Origin: Nissolia schottii
Taxonomy: Eukaryota > Streptophyta > Magnoliopsida > Fabales > Fabaceae
Direction: 5' to 3'
NCBI GenBank assembly: GCA_003254905.1
Contig: QANU01112481.1
Location: 591,368-655,367 of the forward strand
DNA length: 64,000 nt
Both the position numbers and the translations under genes were made by a program. Position 1 is the stretch's first letter, and each line of letters starts with the position of its first letter. The notes below the pieces were generated by a model that worked only from the letters and a program-made list of their open reading frames with translations, ran no database searches and was not told the origin of the DNA. Shown here in pieces: positions 15,006-28,403 of this stretch.

Positions 15006-15428
15006 GGGTTAATTAAGTTTTTAGTCCCTGTAATTTGAAAAAGTTTGGTTTTAGTCCCTCTGTGTAAGTTTTGGTCCCTGAAAAATCGAAAATTTTGGTT
15101 TTAGTCCCTGGGGTGGGGTGAAGGTTGACTGGGCTGACGTGGCGCTGACGCGGCGCGTCACGTGGGATGCCACGTGGCATAACCCAAAACCCAACCCAAA
15201 CCGACCCGACCCGACCCGAAATTAATTTAAAAATTAAAAAAAAAAAAANNNNNNNNNNNNNNNNNNNNNNNNNNNNNNNNNNNNNNNNNNNNNNNNNNNN
15301 NNNNNNNNNNNNNNNNNNNNNNNNNNNNNNNNNNNNNNNNNNNNNNNNNNNNNNNNNNNNNNNNNNNNNNNNNNNNNNNNNNNNNNNNNNNNNNNNNNNN
15401 NNNNNNNNNNNNNNNNNNNNNNNNNNNN
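15006..15428. mobile_element. Non-autonomous Mutator-type (MULE) element, right end inside assembly gap
   Basis: The left end GGGTTAATTAAGTTTTTAG at 15006 is nearly identical to the end of the complete element at 46690-46878. The 9 bp just before it (14997-15005, AAGAAATAA) recur immediately after the run of N (15429-15437). A 9-bp target duplication is the Mutator-family signature, so the element probably fills exactly 15006-15428 and its right terminal repeat lies in the N run. The interior is GC-rich (ACGTGGC motifs, CCGACCCGACCC). No transposase reading frame is visible in the sequenced part. It lies just upstream of the kinesin gene's 5' end. Confidence 0.75.
15249..15428. other. Assembly gap (180 N)
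   Basis: An unbroken run of 180 N follows an A-rich stretch. It sits inside the MULE-type element described at 15006-15428. Reading frames that appear to cross it are meaningless. Confidence 0.99.
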
Positions 15429-15580
15429 AAGAAATAATAATAAAAGAGAAAAGGGAAAACTTTACACTCAATTGAAGAGCTGGATTTTGAAATCATTATT
15501 TAAAGGAGTTAACCTTTGTCCTTATTATTTTAAAAATAGCAATTTTATTTTTAAGATTAATATCCGCACATTGTCTACGC

Positions 15581-16223
15581 TAGGGGTGTTCATTGGTCTC
15601 AACCCTAAACCCAATAAATCCGATTATTTTTTAGCCGAGCTAAAATTTAGCTTTGGATTGGGTCAAAAGCAGGACAAAATTATTTCAAACTTCAAAATAA
15701 AAAATAACATCCATTAAAAAATAAAGTTAAAAAAATTACAAACTAAACATTATATTTCCTAATTAAATACTCATTAATTTCAAACATTACAACAAAATTA
15801 CATAAAATTTATAATTTTAACATTTCTATTCAAACTTTCATAATTTTAGTGAAACATAAATAACAAAAAAATAATAAGTGCTCTACAATAGATTTCTACA
15901 CATCAAAGTAGATATGGTTTAACTACAATAGACACAAAAATAGACATGATTTAACTACAATAAACACCAAAATAGAAATCGGCTATGGGATGAGAATGAA
16001 AGAAAATAAGAAATGCATAGTATAATAGTGTATGCGGGCCGGACAGGGTGACCTGAGACTAAACCCAAACTCGATATGATTTAAAATCGGGTTTTCTTTT
16101 TTTAGAGTTGTTTAAAATTGGGTTTAATTAAAATCGGGCTCAATTCAGCCCGAATGTTTCAAACCAGTTCAGGTTAGCGAGCAAGTTCGGTTAGCGGGCC
16201 GGACCGGGTTATAAACACCCCTA
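15581..16223. mobile_element. hAT-like non-autonomous element with 10-bp terminal inverted repeats
   Basis: The left end is TAGGGGTGTT and the right end AACACCCCTA, a perfect 10-bp inverted pair. The flanking 8-mers GTCTACGC (left) and ATCTACGT (right) agree at six aligned positions, fitting a decayed 8-bp hAT target duplication. Internally, near the right end, there are GGGCCGGACCGGG-type motifs. No transposase frame is seen. Length is 643 bp. Confidence 0.6.
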
Positions 16224-16952
16224 ATCTACGTCATTAAGGATTTTGGAATGAATTTGATTGACTCAATGTCAACTTAAGGATGAATTTAACATGTTAACTT
16301 TGAAACGAATTTAAAGACATACTCTTAGTTTAATATTACAATTGTAGTGAAGTAAATTCTCATAAGTGAAATTAGATTCTTTAAAGTGTATCACTCATTT
16401 TATTAATCCAATTATAAGATTTTTCATTTTACTCTTTAGAATAAAAAAAATCTAACTTTAAAAGATTTTTTTTCCTCACATGTTGATTTTAATATGGTCT
16501 CTTCTCTTGTCTCTGATTAAAGAATAAATTTTTGTTTTAGTATTCTAAAAAAATTTGTCACTAGATTAATCTCTCCATGATTTAAAATGCCATCACTAAT
16601 TTGTTTGAATTGACTTTAAAAATAAGTATTTTTTTTTACTTAAATTTTTATATAATATAATTTTTTTTAAGAGTTTTATTTTATATTTCTCATGTTCTTT
16701 TAGTACAAACCACTTTTTAAAAAAATGGAACATTACAAACTTTTTTTTATTAAAAAATGGTATTTTAATTTGTTTTCTTTAAATATATTTCTTTAAAACT
16801 TTAAATATATTTCTTTAAAATATATTTAAACACTTATTATTCTTAAAAAAAATACATTTATTTTAAGTGAATTCAGACGTACTCAAAGTCAATTAAGGAA
16901 TGATGGTGTATATCATAAACTTTTTTTTTTTTTGCAAAGATAGAAGTATATT

Positions 16953-17438
16953 AACTTAAATATGTTTTAAATCTTTGACAATTATTTGAAATTTGGTTTA
17001 GGTCCCTATTTTTTTTATTTTAGTCCATACATATCATAAATTATATGATTTTAGCCTTTGTCGTTAATAGAACTCTGTTAATTATTAATGTGACGAACAA
17101 AATGTTACGTCAGCAATGTCATATCAGCAAAATAAACTCATTTGACTCATATCCCTCCCTGTAGTCCATTATTTGAACCAAATATTTGCCCCTAAACCAT
17201 AACTCTCTTGGGTCTAGTTTGGACTAAATTATGAGCCGAATGAATTTATTTTGTTCATAAAATGGTATAATATTGTTGGCATAACAATTTATTAGCTACA
17301 TCAGCAGTTAACAAAATTTTAGTAATAATAAGGACTAAAATCATATAATTTATAATATATTTTGACTTAAAACAAAAAAAAAATTTAAGACCTAAACCAA
17401 ATTTAAAAAATGGGTAAGAACCCAAAACATATTTAAAC
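16953..17438. mobile_element. Long-inverted-repeat MITE (MULE-like)
   Basis: The two halves are inverted copies over about 110 bp. The left half reads TTAAATATGTTTTAAATC then TTGGTTTAGGTCCC and ATTATATGATTTTAG. The right half, reverse-complemented, gives TTTAAATATGTTTTGGGT, TTGGTTTAGGTC and ATTATATGATTTTAG. No convincing target duplication was found. A reading frame at 17255-17440 lies wholly inside the right arm and is spurious. Confidence 0.6.
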
Positions 17439-20400
17439 AAATATATTTATTTCAAAAATCATTACCAGAAGTGGTCAAAGAACCAACAAGTACGGTCTCA
17501 TTGACCATAACTAAAACCAAAGAATTTTACTAAAAGAAAGAAAAATAAATAATGAATCTTAGAGCCTCTCAAAATCATGGTTAATATCACAAGAATCAAC
17601 TTGTCTTGGACTCGTCAACAAAATCTTCAGATTCGAATGGGCCAAATTTGAGTGGGCTCCTGGTATTCTTCGAGCTCTGGACTCTTGTATTGTACCATCT
17701 TCATCTTCTTCGTCACTTCCCCACGTTCCTCCTTCCTCCAAAGTTGTTCTTGGAAATGGCAGTTTAACATGCCAATCAATGTACTTCTATCCTATTTTTT
17801 ATTTTTTTTAGAACATTAATGCTTACTGAGTTATATATTTAATTTCTTTTAAAATAAGAATATAAATCTTATTTTAAATTAATATATTTTGACTGAAAAT
17901 TTTCACCAATTTAAATTAACGAGGCATCAAATTAGAAGAGTGTCGAGTGATTTTATTTTTGGTTATTCAGTTAATATAGAACCGTGAAAAAAAAATTGGG
18001 CAATGGTAAAGAAAACAAAAAAAATAACAAATTGATATAGATTATTATATTTCTCCATATCATGTGGACTATAACTGTAAACATATTTAGTAAGTTAGAT
18101 AAAAACAGGAATGTCAATTTCGAAAAAATTCTTAAAATAAATCATAAAAAAATTACCCATTTTTAAAATTAATCGTTTGTAAAGTCCAAAATGAATTATT
18201 TTTATTATAAAGATAATCAATTTAAATTTACTCTCGTGTAATTGAAATTATTTTTTGTACTTTTTTAATTGGAAGTCTATATTTAAATCGGCTTTCAATT
18301 TTATTTTTTTAAAAATATAAGTTGATTTAAATTGATTTCTTTGTACTATGTCCAAAATTAGATCTATAAATAAAGAAGCATGTTCATTTATAGTGTGTAC
18401 TAATGTTTAGATTTTTTGTGTGGGTTAAAAAGAAAAAAATGAGTGAGACATTAGTAGACATTTTAATGTATTATAATAGTGAGAAAAAATATACAACACG
18501 AAATTATCTTCACACTTCATCTATTATCAAATAAAATTTTATTGAGTGAGCTTATTGAACTCTTATCTAACAATAAATTATATGCAAGTTGAGACAATAT
18601 TTTACACAATAAATAAGTCCATATAACCCTACATTTTTTTTTAAGTATTGTAAAAAAAATGAAAGAAAAATAGAAAGAGAGGGGAAGGGGATCAGGAGTG
18701 GACGTGAGTGAGAGATGAGTGAGAGAGAAAAAAAAGTTAGAGATAGGTTTGTGGAGAAATCGATTTAACTCGATTTCGTCTTTAAAAAAATAAAAATTAA
18801 ATAAAAATTTGTTAACATAAAAATTAATTTAAATCGATTATTTATATAATAAAAATTGTTCATTTTAAGAATAATTTTATAAATGATTCATTTTGAGAAT
18901 GAGTATTTTTTTATGTTTTATTTAAAAAAAATTGAATAATGTGTACGCTATGTATCGAACCTAACTCATCTAGATGGGTAGGGTAAAAACTTGCTCCTTA
19001 TAGGTAATAACCCGCACTAGTTAAGGTATGCTTAGGGTTTTAATGAACTCAATTTGGCCCTATATGCACCCCGTTTATATATATTAATATTATGGACAAG
19101 CTTAGGAGGTTGTTAAATGATTGTTTAGTTTATTATATATGTCTTAGTGTGATATTTCTCTATATATCAAACAAATTACAATATTATGTTTTTTGGTTGT
19201 ATGAATTATAAATAGAGATTATGGTACTTAATTTAATTTATGATTTTATCATGTTAAAATGATTATCTTTAATTTTGATGAAGTGTGTACTTGTTAATTT
19301 AAATTATATGTTATGCACTAAAATAATAATTTTTTTATCTAACACATGTATTTTGTAAACATAATAGTATTTTTAGAAAGTAACAGGTAGGTAGATTAGG
19401 GTTTAAATTTTTTTGATAAGATTAAAGTTCATTTGTAAAACTCGTGTAAGATAGGATAAAATTTTTATTTATTCAAATAGGTTGATAATAAAGTTATGGT
19501 TAAATCTAAACCTTACCCTACTCTACTCAATGTCATGCCTAAATAGAAGTCTTCATTCCACCTATGTAAAAAGAAAAGCACATTTAATTGGATAAAAATA
19601 ATAATGTTTATGATTCGATAGAAACAAAACAATATGCCATTACAACATTATTAGTAGTAACGTATTAATTATTTTTGCATGGCTTGCAACCCACTAACCA
19701 CGCATCCAGCTAGCTTGCTTGACTACAAATATACCCCTTCATGATATCATATCATACATTGTCACTTCATAAGCACGTAAGTAAGGTACCCATTCCAACG
19801 ATGTAAGTGCTAAAAGCATTTATAATAATAATAATAATAATAATAATAATTAGTAATAGTATCGAGTACAATATATATAGTATGCAAGGTGATGGCGTTG
19901 AAACAAAACTCTGTTATTTTCACATTTTTTTTTCACAAACTTTTGAAAGTTAAAAAAAACAATAAATAAAAAAAGTTACATAATTATTAGTTATCAATCA
20001 CAATACAAAATAGAGGGAATACAATCTTGTAAATATTTTGAAATTAAATTCAATTTTAATGATCTCAAAGGCATCTTGTGTCAATTGCCCAAAGTAAAAT
20101 AATTTATAATTTTATAATATTAAGAAAGCGTGTTGTTGTTTTGTCATTAAAAAAATATCTTATGTTTTGGTTTTGTTAAAGGAACATGACACAAAGATAC
20201 AGAGAAAAAAAAATTAATGTTCTACCAAGCCCAATTCCATGTCCCAGCAAACCAAAATTTTGTCACCTGCATCCCTGTTTTCAGTAAAGTACAACCCATA
20301 CAAAAGTTATTTCTCTCAACCAAACACTGCCTAAGAAATGTTTGTTTGGAAGAACTGAAGGGTGACAATGAAAAATATGACAATTGAGAGAAATAACGGC

Positions 20401-21300
20401 ACTTAAAAAGCCCATGTTCGAAAGCAAACTAAGAGAAAATTGAATGGCTACGGTGGGACCAGGACCCTCGTCACCCAAAGCCAAATTGAGAAGTTAAAAC
20501 ATCCAAGCATAAAGATGACATATCTTGGACCCACTTCACATTTCTCTTCTTTCTATTATTAACTGCTCCCCGTATCATCGTATAATATTTCCATAACCTA
20601 ACGCTCAACCATTGTAAAATGTGTTGTCCTATATGTATTCATTTGTGCAGCGGCTCACTGTTGAATAAGATCACAACAAAACTAATAATATTTCATTGAA
20701 TGATAGATGAAATATAAACCAACACCCTGTCGTCTACAAAGTGAGCAGCAAGTACAAATATACTTTTTTTTCCTTTTAAAATTAGGACATACCATAAAGC
20801 CCTAAAATACGTGCAATAAATGTCTACCTGCGTAAACCAAACTAAACCTTGATTCCACTCATCCATAAATAGAAAGGGTAGAATAAAAGTCACGTTTCCT
20901 AAAATCGTATTAGGCTATTGCACATTCAAATCAAAATAATAGAATTATGAAGATAATTGCACCATCACATCAAATATTCAAACAAAGTGTCATCGCTAAA
21001 TTAATGTATCAATCACCAATCACGTATAAAATCACACGTTCCATACTATTGCAGACGAAACCAGGAGCATCAACTGTATAATCCAATCTGATTAGCCAGC
21101 CCAAAAGATAAGCTCCTTACGGGGGATTAAAATCTGCATGGGTTATGGCAGACATGAGATAAAATCTCCTTAAAATGCTTCAAATCATCCATTACTCCTT
21201 CAAAAGTTCAATCCAGCAATCAACGGTGCGAAGAGAAAGCTCGTTTTGAAATGCAAAACACAAAAGGGTGTATCCAATTTTGCAGTTTTAACAACAAAAC
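17439..21300. other. Gene-poor AT-rich intergenic stretch
   Basis: It lies between the KAC 5' side and the RCD1 3' end. It holds a short coding-looking fragment on the minus strand near 17559-17760 (rich in Glu/Asp, not recognised), an AAT microsatellite at 19822-19850 and a GA-rich patch near 18660-18730. Possible decayed transposon ends containing GGGTAGGGT / ACCCTAC lie near 18950-19060 and 19500-19550. No intact gene could be supported. Confidence 0.6.
19822..19850. repeat. (AAT)n microsatellite
   Basis: About ten tandem ATA/AAT units in intergenic DNA. Confidence 0.95.
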
Positions 21301-21551
21301 CCTACATAAATTATTGGCCTTGACAGTGCATCTGATCCAATATCATCTCAAGTGATCTTCCAGTGAAAAGTCCAGCTACAACAGAGGATGGGAAAAAGGT
21401 AAATGAAAAACCAGATAGTTTGCCTGATAGCTAAATATATTCACAAGTACTTTTGACTCGTCCAAAATTAAGTGACAGAAGTTAACTCCTAGGGCAAGGA
21501 CCTCCAATCTCATAGAAAGAGAGCCTCATTCCTCCTTGTCGTTTGACTATC

Positions 21552-24500
21552 TTAATTCACACGAAATTTTGATGGTATCTGCAAGCAGCAACTTCAACAT
21601 TTAGGAGGCCTAAACAGAAGAAATAACCTTGCACAAAATCCCAACACTAAATCGGGAAAAAAAATCTGGAAGTACATTAGCCTAATGTGCTTAACAGCAA
21701 GTAATGTCATGAGGTATAAACAGCAGCAGAAAACCATGCACACAATATTTCAATATATGTACCTTGCATTGGAGATTTGTTATCGTATCTCTCAAGAGAG
21801 TATCTCCAGCTGTCAACCTCAACTTCTTCACAAATTCATCACGTGTTATCTCCTTTGACTGATGATAACAGAATAGAACATTACATATTAGAGGTATTTC
21901 ATAAACCAAAACGACAGGCATCCAGTGGAGCTACTTTACATACCCTGAATTGTTGATAATGCATATTGATAAGTTCCATAACCTTGGGAGGAACATTATT
22001 TCTGATAGCAGCAAAAAGCATGGGGAAAGGCATCCAAGGGGATTTCGGAGCCTTTGGCAAGCTAGCAACAACACTAGCAGCTTTCCCCTGAGGCATTGCA
22101 CAATCCAAAATTGATTACAAGACTTGAAAACAGAAGACAAATTTCAAAGGATCAAAGACACTGTAAGTTGCAAATTCACACACACATCGTCAACCACACA
22201 TGAAATACACGAGACAAAACAAATGAGATACTTCAATAATTAATAAGTGCTACAATCATTGAGGGTAAGAAAAATTATCACATTAAATGACCATAGGTAA
22301 AGGAAGAACACATATTACCCCACCTAGTATACATGGAACATGCAAAACAGCACAGATATGATGGACATTAGAAGTATTAGAACATATATGAATAGGCATT
22401 ATGCTAAAAATTTCTAACCCGGGTCATCAGTTATATTTAGCAGTGGCAGTAGACTATACGCTTTTTAATCTGAGTGTGTCCTTGATTGATTACAGTAATA
22501 ATTTGAAAGTTCCAAGTCTCATACAATCACATATATAGTACAAATCCTTCTCAGAAGTAAAAATTTCAGACGAATGTTTGTAACAAGTGGTGACATCTTC
22601 CACTTTCAGTCATCAAATGCTAAAGCTAGCTGCTTTTTTCTTTTAGAAGAGATCAACCACGGCATTATTTTCTCCAAATCAAGAGATAAATAACGAAGAT
22701 AAAGACATTTGAATGATAAAAAGGCGAACAAAGAAAGCATCTTAGATAGATTTAAAAACGGTGGAAAAAATAGTATCAACGTGAAGCAACTTACAGTTTC
22801 TACTGTAGAAGAATCAGAATGTAACAAGCCCTGAGGAGCATGACCAGCCAGATTAATCCCAGAAACATTATTTTTACTCCCACTTCCACGAAGATGGCCT
22901 GTAAAAATGCATAATGTATCAGTGATCAAGGAGAAAAAAATTTCCAAAAGGAATAGCACTCGTACGGGGTTTAGCAGCAGAAACAGATGGCAATGTCATT
23001 GAACCAGACTTGCAGTGATGAAACATCTGCTTGAATGTGAGAGCCCAATCACAAGGAGATATCAACAACCTATGGATGATTACCTAACTTCTCCATCCGA
23101 ATGGAAATAGATATCAACTAGTTTGCCTCTGATGAACTCATTGAAGTACAAATTATACAATAAAAAAAGTACAAGTTAACAAGTACAAAAATCAACAAAA
23201 AATACAAAGGAAAACTAAAGGAACAATGTATCACCTTCAGCATCAGAAGAGACCTTGAAACTAACAACGAATTCTGGATAGATGTGAGTGTTCATATTCA
23301 TATTCCATACTATATAGTATCTCGGACTTTGAACGTCATCCACCCCACTATCATAGTCACTACTACTGGGATGAAACTGTCTAGTGCCAGGACAGAGAAG
23401 CTCCACGTTCCCCATTATTACACGACAAAAGACCAAGTGCCGAACCCCATTTTCGTCAACATCACAATAACTTGCACTGTAAATAAGCCAAACTTGAATC
23501 CTTCTCTAACCATTACAACAGAATAATCCAGAATATAAAGACCAAATGATAACAGGAAAAAAAATAGCAAAAAAGAAAAAACATGATAAAGCCCACACAT
23601 TTCTGTTCACCTTGCTTTTATCCATAAAATTAATAATAGTATTTAGAAGATTCTATTGTTTGATGTATAGTTGATAAGAAAATTCAACCTGGCGTACGGG
23701 CAGGTAGCAGCTGCAAGATGAACACCAATCCCATATGTGCATTTAGATGCAGTTAGTCCACAATGACCAAGCCCGTACTTCATGATTGTAGATAGTTCAC
23801 CTTTAGAAGGAGCAAGCCAGGCATATTGAACATTAGCATCCCCACGGCAGTTTTTTGTAATCTCCACTTGTTTCTGGAAAAGCTCCAATCGTGCTTCCAT
23901 CAATGTACTTGAGCACCGATAAATCTCAACTATGTCAGTACTACCGAAACTATTCATTCCACTGAGGAACATCTTCTGTACAGTATCCACATCTAACTTT
24001 CCACATAAAAATTCACTATCAGCATTGAAACCTGTATTTTGATTTTTCTCATCGGTTTCACCACCATTTCCACAGTCCCCTTTATTATTGCTATCTTCAA
24101 CTTCTGCATCATATTGACTGCAGGCTTGTTTAGCATCAATTTGAATATGCTTAACTAACGCATTGGACTCCCCACTACACTCCCTCAACATGGATTCATC
24201 CCCTCCATTTATTTCAATTTCTAAATGCAATTTTATTTCATTAGATTCACAAGTATCATGAAACAATGAGTCATGACTTTTTCCAACCTGCTGCCTGCAG
24301 AAATCATAAGGTTCTTCATCAGAAGTGGCATAGCTTTCAGGGAAAAAGCAGCACCCTTTCTCATCAATCCAAGCTATAGGTTGCTGCAAACCAGTTTTCA
24401 AGTCTATCTGATACATGTGCAAGAAATCTAGCACGAGACGATGGCCATTTAACTCTACCTCTACAGCCGCCTTTTTCACTTCAAGATCTTTCTTAACAAA

Positions 24501-24818
24501 GTCAATAATATCCTTAGGAAAGTCCATCCATTCACCATTCCGATAGAACATTAAACGTTCAGGCCTCCCACTCTTCTTATAGTTCAAATAGTACCTAAGT
24601 AAAGATCGTCCAATGTGAGTCCTTGAGTTCGTCATCTTGCTCTTATATTTTCCCAACCTCATCCGTTTGACAAGCTTGTTTGTTGGTGACATATATGAAG
24701 GACACTGGGGTAATGCTGATTGTGAACTTCCATTTAGATATGCAACATACTGGGTAGCCCGCTTTCGCTTCAGATTGAGCGCAACCCTATCCAATGCCTT
24801 TGCGGTTTTGGATTCCAT
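21552..24818 (-). CDS. RCD1: RCD1/SRO-family protein (WWE, PARP-like, RST domains)
   Basis: Nuclear stress and ROS co-regulator that binds transcription factors through its C-terminal RST domain. Exons (minus): 24818-23689, 23476-23235, 22898-22795, 22087-21944, 21858-21763, 21578-21552; 580 aa, against 589 for Arabidopsis RCD1. Basic nuclear-localisation-like motifs lie at residues 17-20 (KRKR) and 49-59. The WWE domain is at about 75-160 ([24 protein letters not shown]). An acidic linker follows, then a PARP-like domain at about 265-456 ([36 protein letters not shown]). The RST domain is at about 505-571 ([25 protein letters not shown]). The PARP-like region lacks the active-PARP His-Tyr-Glu pattern, as known for RCD1, so enzymatic activity is not expected. 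The last exon is only 27 nt and ends in KFRVN. Start chosen at 24818: first ATG, family-like [12 protein letters not shown]. Confidence 0.93.
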
Positions 24819-27560
24819 TTTTAATTACTATATTGATGTCTATACACACATCCAAATTTAGAAGCTCAAATGCAGCATTCAAAATGAACTCTAGATCTTG
24901 AGCAAATTTAAATAAACGGTAGCAATGATGGTGAAGACCATGTCCTTGACATCAAGGATATTTGGCAGCTCCTGGATGTTTAAAACTTCTGAGAATAATG
25001 AACTAATATATAGGATCATGCATTTATAATCATAAAGTGGGCATAATAAATAATGAGTTATTAAATAAAAGAATTCCTTGCATGACGATCGACAAAACAA
25101 GTTATTTAGAACACTTTTGCAACAAGAAAACAATAAATAGAAAAAGAAAAATAAGTATTGCATTAAGAAAACATACCAAATAAGTAACCAACAAGACAAC
25201 ACTCAAAAGACAACACTTTAACTGGAACTTAGAAACCTTCTAACATGAATCATATAAATAAACAATTAATACCAATTCATTCCAAGCCAGCTTAATTCAA
25301 TACTATATGAAACATTCCTGAACTACTTAACGTTAATTTCACTTGATCGTCATGAGGCCAGTGACAGCAAACACCTCAAGACAATAATACAAGTTAAAAG
25401 CAATATAAGAATTCCAATTCAGACTCCTCTAGAGGCAATTTCACAAAATTGAACATGTTTCTTGACATTAGATAACCAACTAGAGGACTGAATTGAAAAA
25501 ATCAAACTTCTAGATATTTTCAACTTCCATGGTTTAATATTATTTCTCAATTGCTATATTTTTCTCTGTCTTCTTCCACTAGATTAAAAGCATAGAAGAA
25601 CCAAAGCATTCCTTTGGTCATCGGGAAAGTACATTTTATTTAAGAGGAACAAAGCGATTGTATCTAGTTTGATTTTACACATGCTTTCTCAAATTTCAAG
25701 CACCATGCAAATTTATATGATGTGGTAGAAGATGGCACACAACCGCTAAGGGATGGCTTAGCACACAACCCTAGGACAATTCATTTATGACTACACTAAC
25801 ATACTAAGCTCAAACATATAAGTCCACCCAAATCTTTCAAAGCCCAAGTAACCTTGAGATCATGACCTCATTAAAAGGTCATGCTAGTGGTGTGACTAAA
25901 TTAGTACTTAAATGACATTTAAAATAGAACAAACTGAAACAGAGAACATAAAAGCAAAGCATGAGAGAAGTTGTTCCTGCATCACACTGTTGACTGTTCT
26001 AAAGTAAAAATTTCTGCTGAACATGAACTTATCTTCTGCCAAAGACATACTGGACAATTCATTTTTGCTATATTTTCACGCACAGTTGGTGCTTTTGAGC
26101 CCAATTATTAGTATCTTGGCTATCTTACATCTCAAGAATCCAATAAAATTAAATATGATATAGAAATATGAATACTCTAAATACTGTATTCTTTCTAATT
26201 GCAAATTCGGCAAATGCTTTAGAAAACGAGACCATAAATCATGCCCTAGCAAATATGAACAAAGCGCAAGGGAAACTAGCTAAATTATCAAATCCCATTT
26301 GTCCAACAATTACAAAAATACCCCAATTATAGAGTACAAATGGTAACTAGATCATCAAGGAAAAAAAACATTCCATATCAGTTCCAAAGAGGATACTGGC
26401 CTTGTCACTTTACATCCCTGCCAAAACTGTCCATACAAAGTAACATAGGTAGATTGACATTTCTTTCAAAGCCCAAGGTACCTGGATTCTACCTACTAAA
26501 ACTCATGTGATGCCTATGAAATTAACACCTATGAGTGATGATGGACCTGTCAATCTTAAAACTTCCATTGGATTTTATATTATTTCCTGTGCTCTCATAC
26601 GTTAAGCAGGTAAAATAAGTTTCAACCTTGCCCAGAAACAAAAGAATCTAAGGCAACCTTTGACGAATTCTAGTCTGAAGACATCATTGAAGCATCCAAC
26701 ATCCAAAAGGGAACTATGCAGCATACAACTAAACATGCACTAGCAGTCCTGCTTGAAACTAAGAGTAAATCATAATGGCCGAACTAAAACATCAAGATAT
26801 TCACAAACCAGCCACAGTCAAAATTAAGAGTTACCACATATTTAACAAGGCATACCCAGCACCGCAGTTAGTTTTCATGCTGTACATGCTTTTCTCTGAA
26901 ACAACCCTGCTCCTGATCATGGAATCCAATAATAAAATTTCAAAAAAGAGACATCGAGCCAACGTATGTTAACAAAAACACGTTTTTTTTGGCAAAACAA
27001 AACCATAGCTGTTAACAATCACAATTCACAAACAAAGAGATCAAATCATCAAGGCCCAAAAAACCAAATCAAGCCATTTTTTGAAAAAGTAATTAATCTA
27101 TATCAATATCACTGCCAACAGCGAAATCAGCTCCCAAAAACGACGAGAAACAACAAAATTGAATCACACAGACCAGAACAACCAAAACCGACCCCGATCT
27201 ATCAGAATCCAAGCTCCAAAAGAGAAGTCAGCGAGAACAAAAATTCCGAAAAAATATAAAACCCTAGAAATCATAATAATCACCTAAAATTCCGAACACA
27301 TAAAATTAAAAATTGAGGAAATAAGAGAAGATTGAAAACTACCCGAGCTTACAAGAAAAAGCACACAAAACAACAGCGTTACCACTTTGATTCAGCTCCT
27401 TCTTCTTCCTTTTTTCTAATTCAAAATTTGACTCAGGTGCGAAGGGTTACATTTATGCATACACTAAATTCTATTTGGTTAGGACGAAGGAAAGAAAAAG
27501 AAACAAGGAAAAACTAAAAACCCTAAGCAGAGGCGGCGGAGGAGGAGAGGCGAGGGGTGG
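24819..27560 (-). other. Probable 5' leader exon and long leader intron of the RCD1 gene
   Basis: No coding exon is visible between the RCD1 start and about 27350. A good donor (CTT|GTAAGC on the minus strand) lies at 27352/27353 next to a GC- and purine-rich segment (27360-27590) resembling a 5' UTR exon. RCD1-family genes often have a 5'-UTR intron. The acceptor near 24840-24870 could not be fixed and no transcript evidence is available. Small plus-strand frames here (26775-27517) look like chance. Confidence 0.4.
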
Positions 27561-28403
27561 GAGAGGAGTGATGAGGAAGATGAAAGCGAAAGCTTTTTAT
27601 TATTAGCGAACGAACGTAAGTCGGTGGCGACTCCTGAGTACACGTTCCACTCATTTTTCCCCCTTTTCCAAGTAATCTCAAAGTCTTTAGAAGATTCTAT
27701 ATTTGGATTTTGATAATGTTACCCGCACGGCACCTAGCTTCTTTGCAAAATATTATTTTATTTTCCTTTTGTTTATTTTTTTTAAATCTTTTTAAAATAA
27801 ATAAAATATATATATATATGTATTCACGTTGAAAATAGATTCTCTCATATTAAATATTGTTATGTTAAATCATGTTACGAGAGGAGAAAATAAAAATATT
27901 TTAAATAAGTAAAGCCCTTTTAAAATTAATATGATGCAAATGTTTGTGTCTTTCTTTATTATAACATGACCTAACATAGTCATATTTAACGTGAAATGAT
28001 TTATTCTGGTTGTACCAATATCTTTTATAACGAAGTAACCACTTTTTCTTGGTAATTTTATGTTATTTTTATTTTAAAATAAATACAACATGATATTTAA
28101 TATCAGTAATTAGTTCTAGTAGGTACATGTACCCTTAAAAAAATAAGGTGTCAAGAGAAACTCTGATGGTTTAAAAATATTAATCGGTTGTCCTAATGTA
28201 TTTTCTTAATAAGAAATAAAATAATTTTATTCATAGATAAGCTTAATGACACTTAGAAATAAAATATGATACTTTAGATTTAACGATAATAAGATACAAA
28301 TACACTCTACATTCTAAATTAACAAAAAACATGTAGCTTTGCTCATTGTCCGAAGACTATTAATGTTTAAACATATTTTACATCAAAGATCAATATTATA
28401 AGT

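Noticed and set aside
15013-15496. Reading frames on both strands running across the N block
   Set aside because: They consist largely of unknown residues and transposon end sequence, with no protein signal.
17255-17440. Minus-strand frame of 61 codons
   Set aside because: It lies wholly within one arm of an inverted-repeat MITE.
22930-23035. Possible extra RCD1 exon (minus strand, around a CAAG|TCTGG acceptor and CCCC|GTACGAG donor)
   Set aside because: In the phase set by the preceding exon it meets a stop; direct joining of 23235 to 22898 keeps frame and family similarity.
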